Position numbers and translations under genes: made by a program. A DNA stretch of 64,000 nucleotides from Rhodanobacter sp. DHB23 (GTDB taxonomy: Bacteria; Pseudomonadota; Gammaproteobacteria; Xanthomonadales; Rhodanobacteraceae). Under the pieces are notes generated by a model. That model made no database searches, was not told the origin of the DNA, and was given only the letters and a program-made list of their open reading frames with translations. The stretch lies in assembly GCF_014842975.1 (NCBI RefSeq), contig NZ_JACYXK010000029.1, positions 434,001-498,000 on the forward strand. The letters run 5' to 3'. Shown one piece after another: positions 17,730-27,164 of the stretch; the stretch's first letter is position 1, and each line of letters begins with the position of its first letter.

Positions 17730-18768
17730 CGCCCTTTCCCTTGTCTGGCAGCGGCAACCGCAGGCCGACCACGAAGCGCCCGTCCTGCGGCCCGGCGCGC
17801 ACCACGGCGCGCGGACCATAGCGGAACGCCACGCGCCGGCGCACGTTGTCCAGGCCGTGGCCGTTGCCGCCGCGTGCGGGCGAGGGCGGCAACGGGTTGG
17901 CGATCTCGATCTCGATGGCGTCGCCGTCGCGGACGCCACGCAGGCTGACCACGCCGCCCTCGCGCAGCGGCTGGATGCCGTGGCGCACGGCATTCTCCAC
18001 CAGCGGCTGCAGCAGCAGGCGCGGCAGCGGGAAATCGCACGGCAGTTCGTCCAGCGTGCGTTCCACGCGCAGGCGTTCGCCCAGGCGCAGCTGCTCGATG
18101 GCGAGGTAGCGGTCGAGCAGGGCCAGCTCCTCGCCCAGCGTGCCGTCGCCCTGCTCGTGCTGGCCCAGCGCGGCGCGGAACAGCTCGGCGAGGTCTTCCA
18201 CCGTGCGCTCCGCCGCCGCCGGGTCCAGCGGGATCAGCGCCGCCACGGTGTTCATGCTGTTGAACAGGAAATGCGGGCGGATGCGCGCCTGCAGAGCTTC
18301 CACCTGCGCGCGCGTCACCGCGGCGAGGCGCAGCCGCCACTGTGCGGCGACGTAGAAGTAGCGCAGGATCGCCGCGCCGAGCAGGGCCGCGATCAGCATG
18401 TTGTCGCGCACGAAGGCGAGTGTGCCGGCGCGCACCAGCTCCATGTGCAGCGCCTCGTCCAGCCCGTGCGCCACCCAGCTCGCCGCGGCCACGATGGGCA
18501 TCATCAGCAGCCACGCGGCGAGGTAGGGCAGGTGGCCGGGCAGGCGTTGCAGCGGCGCGCGCAGCAGGCACAACACCACGCCCATCGCCAGCACCAGCCA
18601 GCTCACGAACAGGATGCCCACGCTGTAGCCGGAGAAATCGCGGTGGTCGCCGGCTGCCAGCCACACCACGGTAGCGGCGAGCGCCCCGGTCACCAGCAGG
18701 GTGAACAGCACCGGCAGGCTGCAGAAATCCGGCAGCGGGCTGGGTTCGTCGGGGATGGGCGGACGCAT
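17707..18768 (-). CDS. algZ: LytS/AlgZ-type sensor histidine kinase
   Basis: 353-residue membrane kinase with four to six N-terminal helices, then a His_kinase domain (RIRPHFLFNSMNTVAAL, acceptor His166) and an HATPase domain (PLVENAVRHGIQPL; GNGHGLDNVRRR). ATG 18768 (MRPPIPDEPSPLPDF) is chosen. A longer frame begins inside a repeat element upstream and would add 25 unlikely residues. It partners with overlapping algR. Confidence 0.9.
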   Translation of the reverse strand: MRPPIPDEPSPLPDFCSLPVLFTLLVTGALAATVVWLAAGDHRDFSGYSVGILFVSWLVLAMGVVLCLLRAPLQRLPGHLPYLAAWLLMMPIVAAASWVAHGLDEALHMELVRAGTLAFVRDNMLIAALLGAAILRYFYVAAQWRLRLAAVTRAQVEALQARIRPHFLFNSMNTVAALIPLDPAAAERTVEDLAELFRAALGQHEQGDGTLGEELALLDRYLAIEQLRLGERLRVERTLDELPCDFPLPRLLLQPLVENAVRHGIQPLREGGVVSLRGVRDGDAIEIEIANPLPPSPARGGNGHGLDNVRRRVAFRYGPRAVVRAGPQDGRFVVGLRLPLPDKGKGDARTDRR

Positions 18769-18799
18769 GCGCGCAGTATGCCGCAGGGTCACCTTTGCC

Positions 18800-18875
18800 G
18801 TAGGAGCACCCTGTGCGCGAACGCTTTTGCTCCGATCGGGCATCAGAAGCCTTCGCGCACAGGGTGCGATCCTAC
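18800..18875. repeat. Interspersed palindromic repeat, family 1, copy C
   Basis: GTAGGAGCACCCTGTGCGCGA ... TTCGCGCACAGGGTGCGATCCTAC. It lies between algZ and the esterase gene, both on the minus strand, so it sits downstream of the esterase. Confidence 0.85.
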
Positions 18876-18882
18876 GCGTGCA

Positions 18883-19551
18883 TCAGGTGAAACGTCGGCC
18901 CAGCCACGTGCGCAGGTCGGCGATCTCCTGCGGGCAGACGGCATGCGCCATCGGGTAGGCATGCCAGTCCACGCGGTAGCCTAGGCGTTGCAGCAGGTCG
19001 CGGCTGTCGCTGCCGCGCGGTGGGACCACCACCGGGTCGAACGTGCCGTGCGCCTGGAAGATCGGCACGTCCGCGTTCGCCGCGCTGCGCTCGGCGGCCA
19101 GCGTGTCGGCGATGGGCAGATAGGTGGACAGCGCCACGATGCCGGCCAGCCGCTTCGCATGGCGCAGCCCCGCGGCCAGCGCGATCGCGCCGCCTTGCGA
19201 GAAGCCGGCGAGCACGATGCGCTCGTCCGGCACGCCGCGTTCGTTCTCGCGCGCGATCAGCGCCTCGACCGCGGCGATGGAGGCGCGGATGCCCGCCTCG
19301 TCCTGCCGCGCCAGCAGGTCGAAGGCGACGATGTCGTACCACGCGCGCATCGGCATCCCGCCGTTCACCGTGACCGGCCGCACCGGCGCATGCGGGAACA
19401 CGAAGCGCAGCGCCGGCCAGTCCGCGGCCACCAGTTCCGGCACGATGGGCGCGAAATCGTGGCCGTCCGCGCCGAGCCCATGCAGCCAGATGACGCTGTA
19501 GACGGGGCTGGCGGCGGTTTCGTTCTCGACGGCGGGAAGGAGTGCGGACAT
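18883..19551 (-). CDS. Carboxylesterase/phospholipase (alpha/beta hydrolase, Abhydrolase_2)
   Basis: 222-residue hydrolase with the oxyanion region IWLHGLGADGHDF, nucleophile Ser in GFSQGGAIAL, Asp in GTFDPVVVP and His in YPMAHAVCPQE. This is the EstB/acyl-protein-thioesterase-like family. No signal peptide, so cytoplasmic. ATG 19551 (MSALLPAVENE) is chosen; ATG 19578 adds nine residues, and neither start has a strong ribosome site. Confidence 0.9.
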   Translation of the reverse strand: MSALLPAVENETAASPVYSVIWLHGLGADGHDFAPIVPELVAADWPALRFVFPHAPVRPVTVNGGMPMRAWYDIVAFDLLARQDEAGIRASIAAVEALIARENERGVPDERIVLAGFSQGGAIALAAGLRHAKRLAGIVALSTYLPIADTLAAERSAANADVPIFQAHGTFDPVVVPPRGSDSRDLLQRLGYRVDWHAYPMAHAVCPQEIADLRTWLGRRFT

Positions 19552-19625
19552 GGCGGGGATCGCGGCGGCAGGGCGCACAGCTTAGCGCCTGCCGCGCCCA
19601 CGCGAACCCGGCGCTGGCGGCGTGC

Positions 19626-21782
19626 CTATGGCTTGGCCGGCAGACCCAGCTCCTGCGCGAAGAACGTCAGCATCAACGCCGTGTTGCCGACGCGCTGGGA
19701 AAACGGCGCGCCGATGCCGTGGCCGGCGTCCATGCGGGTGAGCAGCAGCACCGGCAGCCCCGAGCTGGTGGCGCCCTGCAGCGCGGCGGCGAACTTGCGC
19801 GACTGCCACGGCGACACGCGCGGGTCGTTCGCGCCGGTGGTCATCAGCACGGCGGGATAGGCGATGTGCGGCTTGACGTTCTGCAGCGGCGAGTACGCCA
19901 GCGTGGCCTTGAACTGCGCGGGGTCGGCCACCGTGCCGTACTCGGGCACGTTGTAGGCGCCATTGGCGGATTCGGTCTCGTGGCGGATCACGTCGTAGAT
20001 GCCCACCATGCTCACCACTGCACGGTAATCGCCGGGATGCTGCACCAGTGCGGCGCCCATCAGCAGGCCGCCGTTGCTGCCGCCGAGGATGCCGAGGTGG
20101 CTGCGGTCGGTCCAGTGCGCGTCGACCAGCGCCAGCGCGGCGGCGTGGAAATCGTCGAACACGTTCTGCTTGTGCAGCTTCTGGCCCTGCGCATGCCACA
20201 GCTCGCCGTTCTCGTTGCCGCCGCGGATGTTGGCGAAGGCCAGCACGCCGCCGCGCTCCAGCCATGCCAGCTCGGGGCCGACGAAGTGCGGCACCACGGG
20301 CAGGTCGTAGCCGCCGTAGCTGTAGAGGATGGCGGGACGCGCGCCGTCCGGCGTCACGCCCTTCATCGCCAACACGGTGACCGGGATCTTCGTGCCGTCC
20401 TTCGAGATGCCGTCGATGCGGTAGGTCGCCACGTCCGAGTAATCGGCGGCGGGCTTCACCTCGAACACGGTCTCGAGCGTGCCGGCCCTGGCGTCGTACT
20501 CCGCCCAGCGCGAGGGCAACGTCCAGCCGCCGTAGCCGATCAGCGCGTGATCCTGCCCCCGCTCGGCGGCGATGCCCTCGACGCCGATGCCATGCGCGGG
20601 CAACGGCAGGCGACGCACGAACTTGGCGGCGTGGTCGTACTGCTCCACCCACCAGTCCGGTCCCCAGCTGCGCACCACCAGGAAACCGTCGGCGACCGGC
20701 GCCACGCCCTGCAGCGCGCCTTCGCGCTGGCCAAGCACCTCGTGCGCCTCGCCGTCCGCGTCCACCGCGAGCAGCTTGCCGCGCGGCGCGCCAGCGAAAC
20801 TGGCGACGTAGAGCTGCCGGCCCACCCAGCCGGCGAAGCGCACGTCGGCCTGGTCGCCCAGCGCCTTCTTCCACTGCGAACCTTCGCGCAGCCACACCTC
20901 GGCCGGGCCGCCGTCGCCCGCGTTCGCCAGCACGGCGAGCTGCTTCGCGTCGTGCGAACCCAGCAGGCGGTATTCGGCCACCCTGGAGAAATCCCGGCCG
21001 AACACCACCCCGTCCTTCGCCGCCGCGTCGCCCAGTACGTGATGCACCAGCGCGGCGTTGAACTGCACCACCTCCCTGCCCGCGGGCGGCGGCGGGAAGC
21101 GCACGTAGGTGAAACCCTTCTCGTCGGCATCCCAGGCCAGGCCCTGCGGCGTGGTGCCGCCGCCGGCCCAGGGCAGGGCATCGGGCAAGATCTTGCCGTT
21201 GGCGACGTCGAGCACGTGGAGGGTGGTGAGCTCGCTGCCGCCTTCGGCGGTGCCGTAGGCGAGGTAGCGGCCACTGGGCGAGGGCCAGTAGCCGGTGATC
21301 GCGGTGTTGCCGCCGCCGGCGTTGAGATCCACCAGCACGCGCGGCATGCCATGCGGCCACGGCTGCGCGATCAGTTGCGGCTGCGGCTGCGGCGGCGTTT
21401 CCTGCAGGTAGAACAGCGTGCCGCCGGCCAGCAGCGGCGAGGAGCGCGTGACGGAGGTGATCGCCAGCTGTTGCACCCGCGCACTCAGCGCCTTGCCGTC
21501 CGGCATCGCGCCCAGCGCATAGTCGGTGTAGCGGTTCTGCGCGGCGATCCACTGCTGCACCGCCGGCGCGTTGCCGTCTTCCAGCCAGCGGTACGGATCG
21601 GCCACCCGCACGCCGTGCAGCACGCTGGCGTCGTCGCGTTGCGGCGAGGCGGGCGGCTGCGCGACGTGGTCGCCGATCAGCGACACGTCGTCGTGCGCCT
21701 GTACGGGAGTCTGCCGGGCCGCGACGGCACTGGCCGCGAGGCCGGCGGCAAGCGCAAGGGAAAGGACGAGGACGGGACGCAT
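19626..21782 (-). CDS. Prolyl oligopeptidase family serine peptidase (S9A), exported
   Basis: 718 residues. The signal peptide (MRPVLVLSLALAAGLAASAVA) is followed by a seven-bladed propeller and a catalytic domain with Ser in GILGGSNGGLLMG, Asp in TGANDPRVSPWQSRK and His in DAGHGIGAPFSQR. It cleaves after proline in short peptides, here in the periplasm. It is divergent from another S9 peptidase (21921), with 138 bp between the starts. Confidence 0.93.
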   Translation of the reverse strand: MRPVLVLSLALAAGLAASAVAARQTPVQAHDDVSLIGDHVAQPPASPQRDDASVLHGVRVADPYRWLEDGNAPAVQQWIAAQNRYTDYALGAMPDGKALSARVQQLAITSVTRSSPLLAGGTLFYLQETPPQPQPQLIAQPWPHGMPRVLVDLNAGGGNTAITGYWPSPSGRYLAYGTAEGGSELTTLHVLDVANGKILPDALPWAGGGTTPQGLAWDADEKGFTYVRFPPPPAGREVVQFNAALVHHVLGDAAAKDGVVFGRDFSRVAEYRLLGSHDAKQLAVLANAGDGGPAEVWLREGSQWKKALGDQADVRFAGWVGRQLYVASFAGAPRGKLLAVDADGEAHEVLGQREGALQGVAPVADGFLVVRSWGPDWWVEQYDHAAKFVRRLPLPAHGIGVEGIAAERGQDHALIGYGGWTLPSRWAEYDARAGTLETVFEVKPAADYSDVATYRIDGISKDGTKIPVTVLAMKGVTPDGARPAILYSYGGYDLPVVPHFVGPELAWLERGGVLAFANIRGGNENGELWHAQGQKLHKQNVFDDFHAAALALVDAHWTDRSHLGILGGSNGGLLMGAALVQHPGDYRAVVSMVGIYDVIRHETESANGAYNVPEYGTVADPAQFKATLAYSPLQNVKPHIAYPAVLMTTGANDPRVSPWQSRKFAAALQGATSSGLPVLLLTRMDAGHGIGAPFSQRVGNTALMLTFFAQELGLPAKP

Positions 21783-21920
21783 GCAGCTTCTCCGGCAAGT
21801 CGATCGGCCTCCGAGCGTACTCCCGCACCCGCCGCACGGCGCACCTGACTTCCGGCACTGGGGCGGCCGCGCGTGCCGCGGACTCGTTTATGCTGATTTC
21901 TTTTGCCGCAAGGAACACGC

Positions 21921-24365
21921 ATGCGCCGCCTGCTGCTCGCCAGCCTGATCGCCCTCGCCACGCTGCCCGCCGCCGCCATCGCGGCGACGCCGGCTGCCGG
22001 ATCGCTGGACCTGGAAACCATCATGGCCAGCCCCGACTGGATCGGCCACGCGGTGGAGAATCCGTACTGGAGCGTGGACGGCCGCAGCCTGTACTACGCG
22101 CTGAAGCGCGATGGCGACAGCGTGCGCGACCTCTATCGCGTGGACGCGAACGGCGGCACGGGCAGCAGGCTGGACCCCGCCGCGATGGCGCAGGCCGACG
22201 GCCCTGCGGTGTTCGATCGCAACCATGCCCATGCGGCCATCCTGCTGCACGGCGACGTGTTCCTCGTCGATCTCGCCAGCGGCCGCCGCACCCAGGTGAC
22301 GCGTTCGCCGCAACCCGAATCCGCGCCGCAGTTCAGCGCCGACGGCCGCGCGCTGCAATTCCGCGACGGCAACGACTGGTACAGCTACGACCTCGCCAGC
22401 GGCGTCACCGCGCCCGCCGCCATCCTGAAGTTCGCCGACGATCCGCAGGCGAGCGAACCCGACGCGCTGGAGCGCCAGCAACTCGACACCTTCAGCACGC
22501 TGCGCGAGATCAAGGCCGACCGCGATGCGCACCGCGCGCAACAGCAGGCGCTGGCCGCCGCCGATGCCGGCCGCGCGCCGCAGCCGTTCTGGCTGGGCGA
22601 CCGGATCAAGGCCGTGGATACCGAACTGTCGCCCGACGGCCGCTGGATGCTGCTGGTCACCGCGCCCGCGCACCACGGCGACGGCAAGTCGCCCGACGTG
22701 ATCCATTACGTCACCGACTCCGGCTACACCGAGGCGGAGCCGGCACGCACCTACGTGGGCCGCAACGATCCCGCGCCGCAGTCGCTGCTGCTGCTCGACC
22801 TCGCCGCGCACAAGGCCTGGCCGCTCAAGACCGACAACCTGCCCGGCATCAAGGACGACCCGCTGAAGGCGATCCGCGCGCAAACCGTGGCCGCGCTGCA
22901 GAAGGCCGGCCACGACGACGAAGCCAGGGCGTTGAAGGCGCCGGACGTGCGTCCAGTGACCATCGCCAGCGATGGCAGCGGCGGCGGCATCGTGTGGAAC
23001 GACGACGGCAGCCAGGCCGCGGTGCAACTGCGCGCCATCGACAACAAGGACCGCTGGATCGCCAGCATCGACTTCAGCGGCCACGCGCTGGTGCCGCAGG
23101 ACCGCCTGCACGACAACGCGTGGATCAACTGGAGCTTCAACGACTTCGGCTGGCTCAGGGACGGCCGTACGCTGTGGTACCTGAGCGAGGCCGACGGCTG
23201 GTCGCGCCTCTACGCGAAGCCGCTGGGCGGTGTCGCGAAGGCGCTCACCGGCAACGGCAGGTTCGAAGTCAGCCAGCCGCAGCTCAGCCCGGATGGCAAG
23301 TGGTTCTACCTGCTGGCGAACAAGCCCGCTCCGTACAGCTACGACGTGTACCGCGTGCCGTCGAACGGCGGCGAACTCGCCCGCGTGACGCAGTACGAAG
23401 GCGTGGACGGCTTCACGCTCTCGCCCGACGGCAGCCGGCTCGCCGTGCTGCATTCCGCGCCCTACGTGCTGAGCCAGCTCGCCGTGCAGCCCGCCGGCGG
23501 CGGCACGCCGCGCGAACTCACCGACACCATGAAGAGCAGCTTCGCCGCGCACCCGTGGATCCAGCCGCAGTTCGTCGCCGTGCCCTCATCGCACGGCGCC
23601 GGCGTGGTCTACGCCAAGTACTACGGCCCCGCCAACGAAACCGATGCGGCCGCTTCGCGCCCCGCGGTGATCTTCGTGCACGGCGCGGGCTACCTGCAGG
23701 ACGTGTCCAAGCAGGCGACCTACTACGTGCATGAGCAGATGTTCCAGAACCTGCTGGTGCAGCAGGGCTACGTGGTGCTGGACATGGATTACCGCGGCTC
23801 CGCCGGCTACGGCCGCGACTGGCGCGACGCGATCTACCGCAACATGGGTCATCCGGAACTGGAGGACCTGCTCGACGGCAAGGCGTGGCTGGTCAAGCAG
23901 CACGGCGTCGATCCCAAGCGCGTGGGCATCTACGGCGGCAGCTACGGCGGTTTCATGACCGAGATGGCGCTGCTGCGCGCGCCGGGTGAATTCGCGGCCG
24001 GTGCCGCGCTGCGTCCGCCGGCGGACTGGGTCAGCTACAACCACGAGTACACCTCGAACATCCTCAACGACCCGCAGCTCGACCCCGAGGCGTACAAGGC
24101 CAGTTCGCCGATCGAATACGCGAAGAACCTGCGCGACCCGCTGCTGATCGAACACGGCCTGATCGACGACAACGTGATGGCCAGCGACTCGATCCGCCTG
24201 TACCAGCGTTTCGTCGAGCTGCACAAGAACAACTTCTGGATCTCGCTGTACCCGCTGGAACGCCACGACTTCAAGCACGCGGACGACTGGTACGACGAGT
24301 ACCGGCGCATCGACGAGCTGTTCAACACCTACGTGAAGCCGGTCAAGGCAGCGCCCGGGAACTGA
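21921..24365 (+). CDS. S9 family dipeptidyl aminopeptidase-like peptidase, exported
   Basis: 814 residues. The signal peptide (MRRLLLASLIALATLPAAAIA) precedes a WD40-like/PD40 propeller (PEWS-like repeats such as QPQLSPDGKWFYLLANK and LSPDGSRLAVLHS). The catalytic domain has Ser in IYGGSYGGFMTEM, Asp in HGLIDDNVMASDS and His in ERHDFKHAD. ATG 21921 has AAGGAA upstream; an ATG 18 bp earlier is less likely. It pairs divergently with the S9A peptidase and suggests use of peptides as nutrients. Confidence 0.92.
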   Translation: MRRLLLASLIALATLPAAAIAATPAAGSLDLETIMASPDWIGHAVENPYWSVDGRSLYYALKRDGDSVRDLYRVDANGGTGSRLDPAAMAQADGPAVFDRNHAHAAILLHGDVFLVDLASGRRTQVTRSPQPESAPQFSADGRALQFRDGNDWYSYDLASGVTAPAAILKFADDPQASEPDALERQQLDTFSTLREIKADRDAHRAQQQALAAADAGRAPQPFWLGDRIKAVDTELSPDGRWMLLVTAPAHHGDGKSPDVIHYVTDSGYTEAEPARTYVGRNDPAPQSLLLLDLAAHKAWPLKTDNLPGIKDDPLKAIRAQTVAALQKAGHDDEARALKAPDVRPVTIASDGSGGGIVWNDDGSQAAVQLRAIDNKDRWIASIDFSGHALVPQDRLHDNAWINWSFNDFGWLRDGRTLWYLSEADGWSRLYAKPLGGVAKALTGNGRFEVSQPQLSPDGKWFYLLANKPAPYSYDVYRVPSNGGELARVTQYEGVDGFTLSPDGSRLAVLHSAPYVLSQLAVQPAGGGTPRELTDTMKSSFAAHPWIQPQFVAVPSSHGAGVVYAKYYGPANETDAAASRPAVIFVHGAGYLQDVSKQATYYVHEQMFQNLLVQQGYVVLDMDYRGSAGYGRDWRDAIYRNMGHPELEDLLDGKAWLVKQHGVDPKRVGIYGGSYGGFMTEMALLRAPGEFAAGAALRPPADWVSYNHEYTSNILNDPQLDPEAYKASSPIEYAKNLRDPLLIEHGLIDDNVMASDSIRLYQRFVELHKNNFWISLYPLERHDFKHADDWYDEYRRIDELFNTYVKPVKAAPGN

Positions 24366-24423
24366 GCGCGCGATCGGCGCGCCTGGCCCACCGACCTTTC
24401 GTTCGACCTCGAGGAGGAATCAC

Positions 24424-25005
24424 ATGCACAAGCGAATTTGCACCATCGGCTTCCTGGCGCTTTCCTTCGTATCCGGTTCCGTCGCCGCGGCCACGCCATC
24501 GAATCGGCCCGCCAGCGCCGCCTCGATCGACGAACTGCTGCAAGTGATGCAGGTACACAAGCTGCTGGATCTTGTGACTGCACAGGTGGTTGCGCAGGAA
24601 GACGGGAGATTCCGCCGCGCCGCCATGCAGATGACGAACGGGCGATCACCCGATGCCGGCGAGCAGGGGATCATCGATGCCCAGGCCGCGAAGATGGACG
24701 GGTTGCTGAAGCAGCAGATGTCGTGGGACTCGATGCAGCCGATCTACGTCGATCTCTACAGCAAGCATTTCACGCAGCGGGAGATCGACGACGCGCTTGC
24801 CTTCTACCGGTCGCCCTCGGGACAGGCCATGGTTACGAAAATGCCGGCGGTGATGGCGCAGGCCACGCAACTCAGGCAGGCCAGGATGGCTTCTTATGCG
24901 CCACAGTCGCAGAAGATATTCCAGGACACGAAAGCGCAGATCACCGCCTACGAGGCGAGCAAGCAAAAAGCAGCCACGGGGAACGCGGCAGGCAAGGGGC
25001 AGTAA
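24424..25005 (+). CDS. DUF2059 domain-containing exported protein
   Basis: 193 residues with a signal peptide (MHKRICTIGFLALSFVSGSVAAA) and the DUF2059 pattern PIYVDLYSKHFTQREIDDAL followed by AFYRSPSGQAMVTKMP. Family function is unknown. ATG 24424 follows GAGGAGGAATCAC, an excellent ribosome site. The C-terminal tail is Lys/Ala/Gly-rich. It lies 58 bp after the S9 peptidase and may be co-transcribed. Confidence 0.88.
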   Translation: MHKRICTIGFLALSFVSGSVAAATPSNRPASAASIDELLQVMQVHKLLDLVTAQVVAQEDGRFRRAAMQMTNGRSPDAGEQGIIDAQAAKMDGLLKQQMSWDSMQPIYVDLYSKHFTQREIDDALAFYRSPSGQAMVTKMPAVMAQATQLRQARMASYAPQSQKIFQDTKAQITAYEASKQKAATGNAAGKGQ

Positions 25006-25011
25006 AGCAAG

Positions 25012-25041
25012 CGGGGCTGTCGCCGCCCGGCGCCAGCCCCG
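25012..25041. terminator. Hairpin between convergent DUF2059 and TauE genes
   Basis: CGGGGCTG ... CAGCCCCG (8-bp perfect outer stem, GC-rich interior). It lies exactly between the two convergent stop codons. There is no clear T-tract on either side, so terminator function is likely but not certain. Confidence 0.5.
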
Positions 25042-25042
25042 T

Positions 25043-25807
25043 TCAAGCCCCCAGGTTCCTCGCCAGCATGTAAACCGCCACCGCAATCACGGCGAACGCG
25101 AATACCAGGTTGAGCGCGCCGCGCGTGCGCGCCAGCCGCTGCGCGAGGCGCGCGCCCAGCCAGCCGCCACCGATGCCGCCCGCCACGAACAGCCCCGCCA
25201 CGCGCCACTCGACCAGGCCGGAGGCGGCGTAATTGATCGCCGTGGTGGAGGCGAACGCCCCCACCGCGACCAGCGAGCTGCCGATGGCGGCGATGATCTC
25301 CATGCCGCTGGCGAAGATCAGGCCCGGCACGATCAGGAAGCCGCCGCCGATGCCGAAGAAACCGGACAGCGTGCCCGCACCGAAGCCGGTGGCGGCAAGG
25401 CGGGGAAACAGCCGCGGCTTCGGATAATTGCCGTCCCCGCCGTTGCGCCGGCCGCGCAGCATCAGCGTCGCCACCACCAGCATCAGCACGGCGAACAGCG
25501 CGAGCAGGTGGTGGCCGTCCACGCGCTTGCCCAGCGTGGAGCCGGCGAACGCGCCCAGCACGCCGGTCGCGGCAAACGTGAGCGCGGCGGGCCAGCGCAC
25601 ATGGCCGACGCGCGCGTGCGGCACGAGGTTGATGAAGGCGTTCGCCGCTACCGCCACCGCGCTGGTGCCGATGGCGAGGTGCGGATCGCGCAGGCTCACC
25701 ACGTACAGCAGCATCGGCGTGGCGAGGATGGAACCGCCGCCGCCGATCAGCGCCAGCGAGAAGCCGACCAGCGAGCCGCAGGCCAGCGCCAGCAGGTCGG
25801 CCAGCAT
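25043..25807 (-). CDS. TauE/SafE family sulfite/organosulfonate exporter-like permease
   Basis: 254 residues with about eight membrane helices in two repeats, and Gly-rich motifs GFSLALIGGGGSILATPML and GFFGIGGGFLIVPGLIFASG typical of TauE. It is the last gene of the sulfur cluster. Its start ATG (25807-25805) overlaps the stop of the upstream gene (TGATG), so the two are translationally coupled. In this context export of sulfite or another sulfur anion is the likely role. Confidence 0.9.
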   Translation of the reverse strand: MLADLLALACGSLVGFSLALIGGGGSILATPMLLYVVSLRDPHLAIGTSAVAVAANAFINLVPHARVGHVRWPAALTFAATGVLGAFAGSTLGKRVDGHHLLALFAVLMLVVATLMLRGRRNGGDGNYPKPRLFPRLAATGFGAGTLSGFFGIGGGFLIVPGLIFASGMEIIAAIGSSLVAVGAFASTTAINYAASGLVEWRVAGLFVAGGIGGGWLGARLAQRLARTRGALNLVFAFAVIAVAVYMLARNLGA

Positions 25808-26238
25808 CAGCGCGCCGCGTCCGCCGCGCGGTGCAACACCGCGGGGTTCAATGCATAGCCGGCATCGGCGACGATGCGTTCGATGCTGGCGGCATCCAGC
25901 GTGTCGGCCATCGCCAGCGCCCACAGGTGGATGGAGCGCGTGCCCGTGCGGCAGAACGCCAGCACCGGCGCGGGCAGCGTGCGCAGCGCATCGGCAAACG
26001 CGGCCACGTCGGCGTCGCGCCATTGCCCGGAGACGATGGGCACGTCACGCCACGCGAGGCCGTGCGTGGCCGCAATCCGCGCGAGCTCGGCGCTGGCGGG
26101 CTGGTCCGGCGCTTCGCCATCGGGGCGATTGCAGACCAGGCTGCGCCAGCCTTGCGCAGCCAGCGCGGCGATGTCATCCGCGTCGAGTTGCCCGGCCACG
26201 CCGAACGCGGGCGTGAGGCGATGCACCGGCGTGCTCAC
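25807..26238 (-). CDS. TIGR01244/DUF442 family protein (sulfur transferase/phosphatase-like)
   Basis: 143 residues with a tyrosine-phosphatase-like fold, beginning (M)STPVHRLTPAFGVAGQLDADD, and the loop VLAFCRTGTRSIHLWA, a C-X5-R signature. This family (BLH N-terminal domain, Bigr-associated proteins) recurs beside sulfide and persulfide genes. It starts with GTG 26238 in a GTGA overlap with the tsdA stop. Whether the Cys carries persulfide or hydrolyses phosphoesters cannot be told from sequence; the neighbourhood favours sulfur. Confidence 0.85.
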   Translation of the reverse strand: MSTPVHRLTPAFGVAGQLDADDIAALAAQGWRSLVCNRPDGEAPDQPASAELARIAATHGLAWRDVPIVSGQWRDADVAAFADALRTLPAPVLAFCRTGTRSIHLWALAMADTLDAASIERIVADAGYALNPAVLHRAADAAR

Positions 26239-27164
26239 TTCGCCGCCCCGCTGCCGAGCAGGTGGCCGTTCACCGTGGTGCCGTACAGCGACATCGGCGT
26301 GTCGTGATACTTCGCGCGCGTGGCGGCGACGTCGCCGGCATAGCGCGGATCCTGCGGACGCTCGTGGGCGTCCATGTACATCGCCACGTCCCACGCGTCC
26401 TGGTCGCTGAGCGTACCGCCGCGGCTGAGCGGCATGTTGGCCTTGATGAAGGCGGCGGCGTTGTCCAGCTCGTGCATGCCCGCGCCCCAGTTGAAGGATT
26501 GCGGCCCCCACAGCGGCGGGAACACGTTGCGACCATTCACTTGTTGTCCTTGGCCATCGTCACCGTGGCACAGCGCACAGTCCTTCGCGTACACCGCGGC
26601 GCCGCGCGCGTAGTCGGTCGGCTGCGGCGGCTTGAAGCCCTGCTTGGGATAACCCGCGCCGGCCAGCTTCACGCCGTTCGGCGCGCCCTTGCTCATCCAC
26701 CACGCGTAGCTTTCCAGTGCCACGATGACGTCGCTGTCCAGCGGCGGCGCCTTGCCGTTCATGCTGAAGCGGAAGCAGCCCTGCAGGCGTTCGCCGAAGC
26801 TGTTCACGCGGCCGTTCTTCTTGCGGTACTGCGGGTACATGCCCCAGGCGCCCCATAGCGGCGCGGAGTTCGCCAGGCGACCCGCGTCGAGGTGGCAATT
26901 GCTGCAGCTGAGGCCGTTGCCCACGTAGTCGTGCGCTTGCGTAGGCGTGTCGGTGAAGATCGCGCGGCCGAGGCGGATCTCGTCGCCCAGCGGGCCGGCG
27001 GGGATGTCGGCTTCGGCCGGTGGCGTGAAGCCGGGCGGGGCCTTGTTCTTCGTCGGCGCGCTGGCGGCAGCCGCGGGCTTCGCGGCAGCGGGCGTTTCCG
27101 TGGCCGGATGCGAGCATGCCGCCAGCATCAATGCACCGAGCAAGGCGATGGGCAGCGATTTCAT
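26235..27164 (-). CDS. tsdA: TsdA-like diheme c-type cytochrome (thiosulfate dehydrogenase / tetrathionate reductase)
   Basis: 309 residues. The lipobox LMLAACS predicts a membrane-anchored periplasmic lipoprotein. Heme motifs are CSNCH (in GNGLSCSNCHLDAGR, the TsdA signature) and CALCH. The Cys in LQGCFRFSMNG, between the two, lies where TsdA carries a family-conserved Cys. The Ala/Pro-rich linker after the lipobox is flexible. TsdA couples two thiosulfates to tetrathionate and passes electrons to a c4-type partner, here the overlapping upstream gene tsdB (ATGA overlap). Confidence 0.85.
   Translation of the reverse strand: MKSLPIALLGALMLAACSHPATETPAAAKPAAAASAPTKNKAPPGFTPPAEADIPAGPLGDEIRLGRAIFTDTPTQAHDYVGNGLSCSNCHLDAGRLANSAPLWGAWGMYPQYRKKNGRVNSFGERLQGCFRFSMNGKAPPLDSDVIVALESYAWWMSKGAPNGVKLAGAGYPKQGFKPPQPTDYARGAAVYAKDCALCHGDDGQGQQVNGRNVFPPLWGPQSFNWGAGMHELDNAAAFIKANMPLSRGGTLSDQDAWDVAMYMDAHERPQDPRYAGDVAATRAKYHDTPMSLYGTTVNGHLLGSGAAK

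Noticed and set aside
21783-21920. Regulatory RNA between the divergent S9 peptidase genes
   Set aside because: The 138-bp spacer shows no conserved structure or terminator. It is simply a divergent promoter region.
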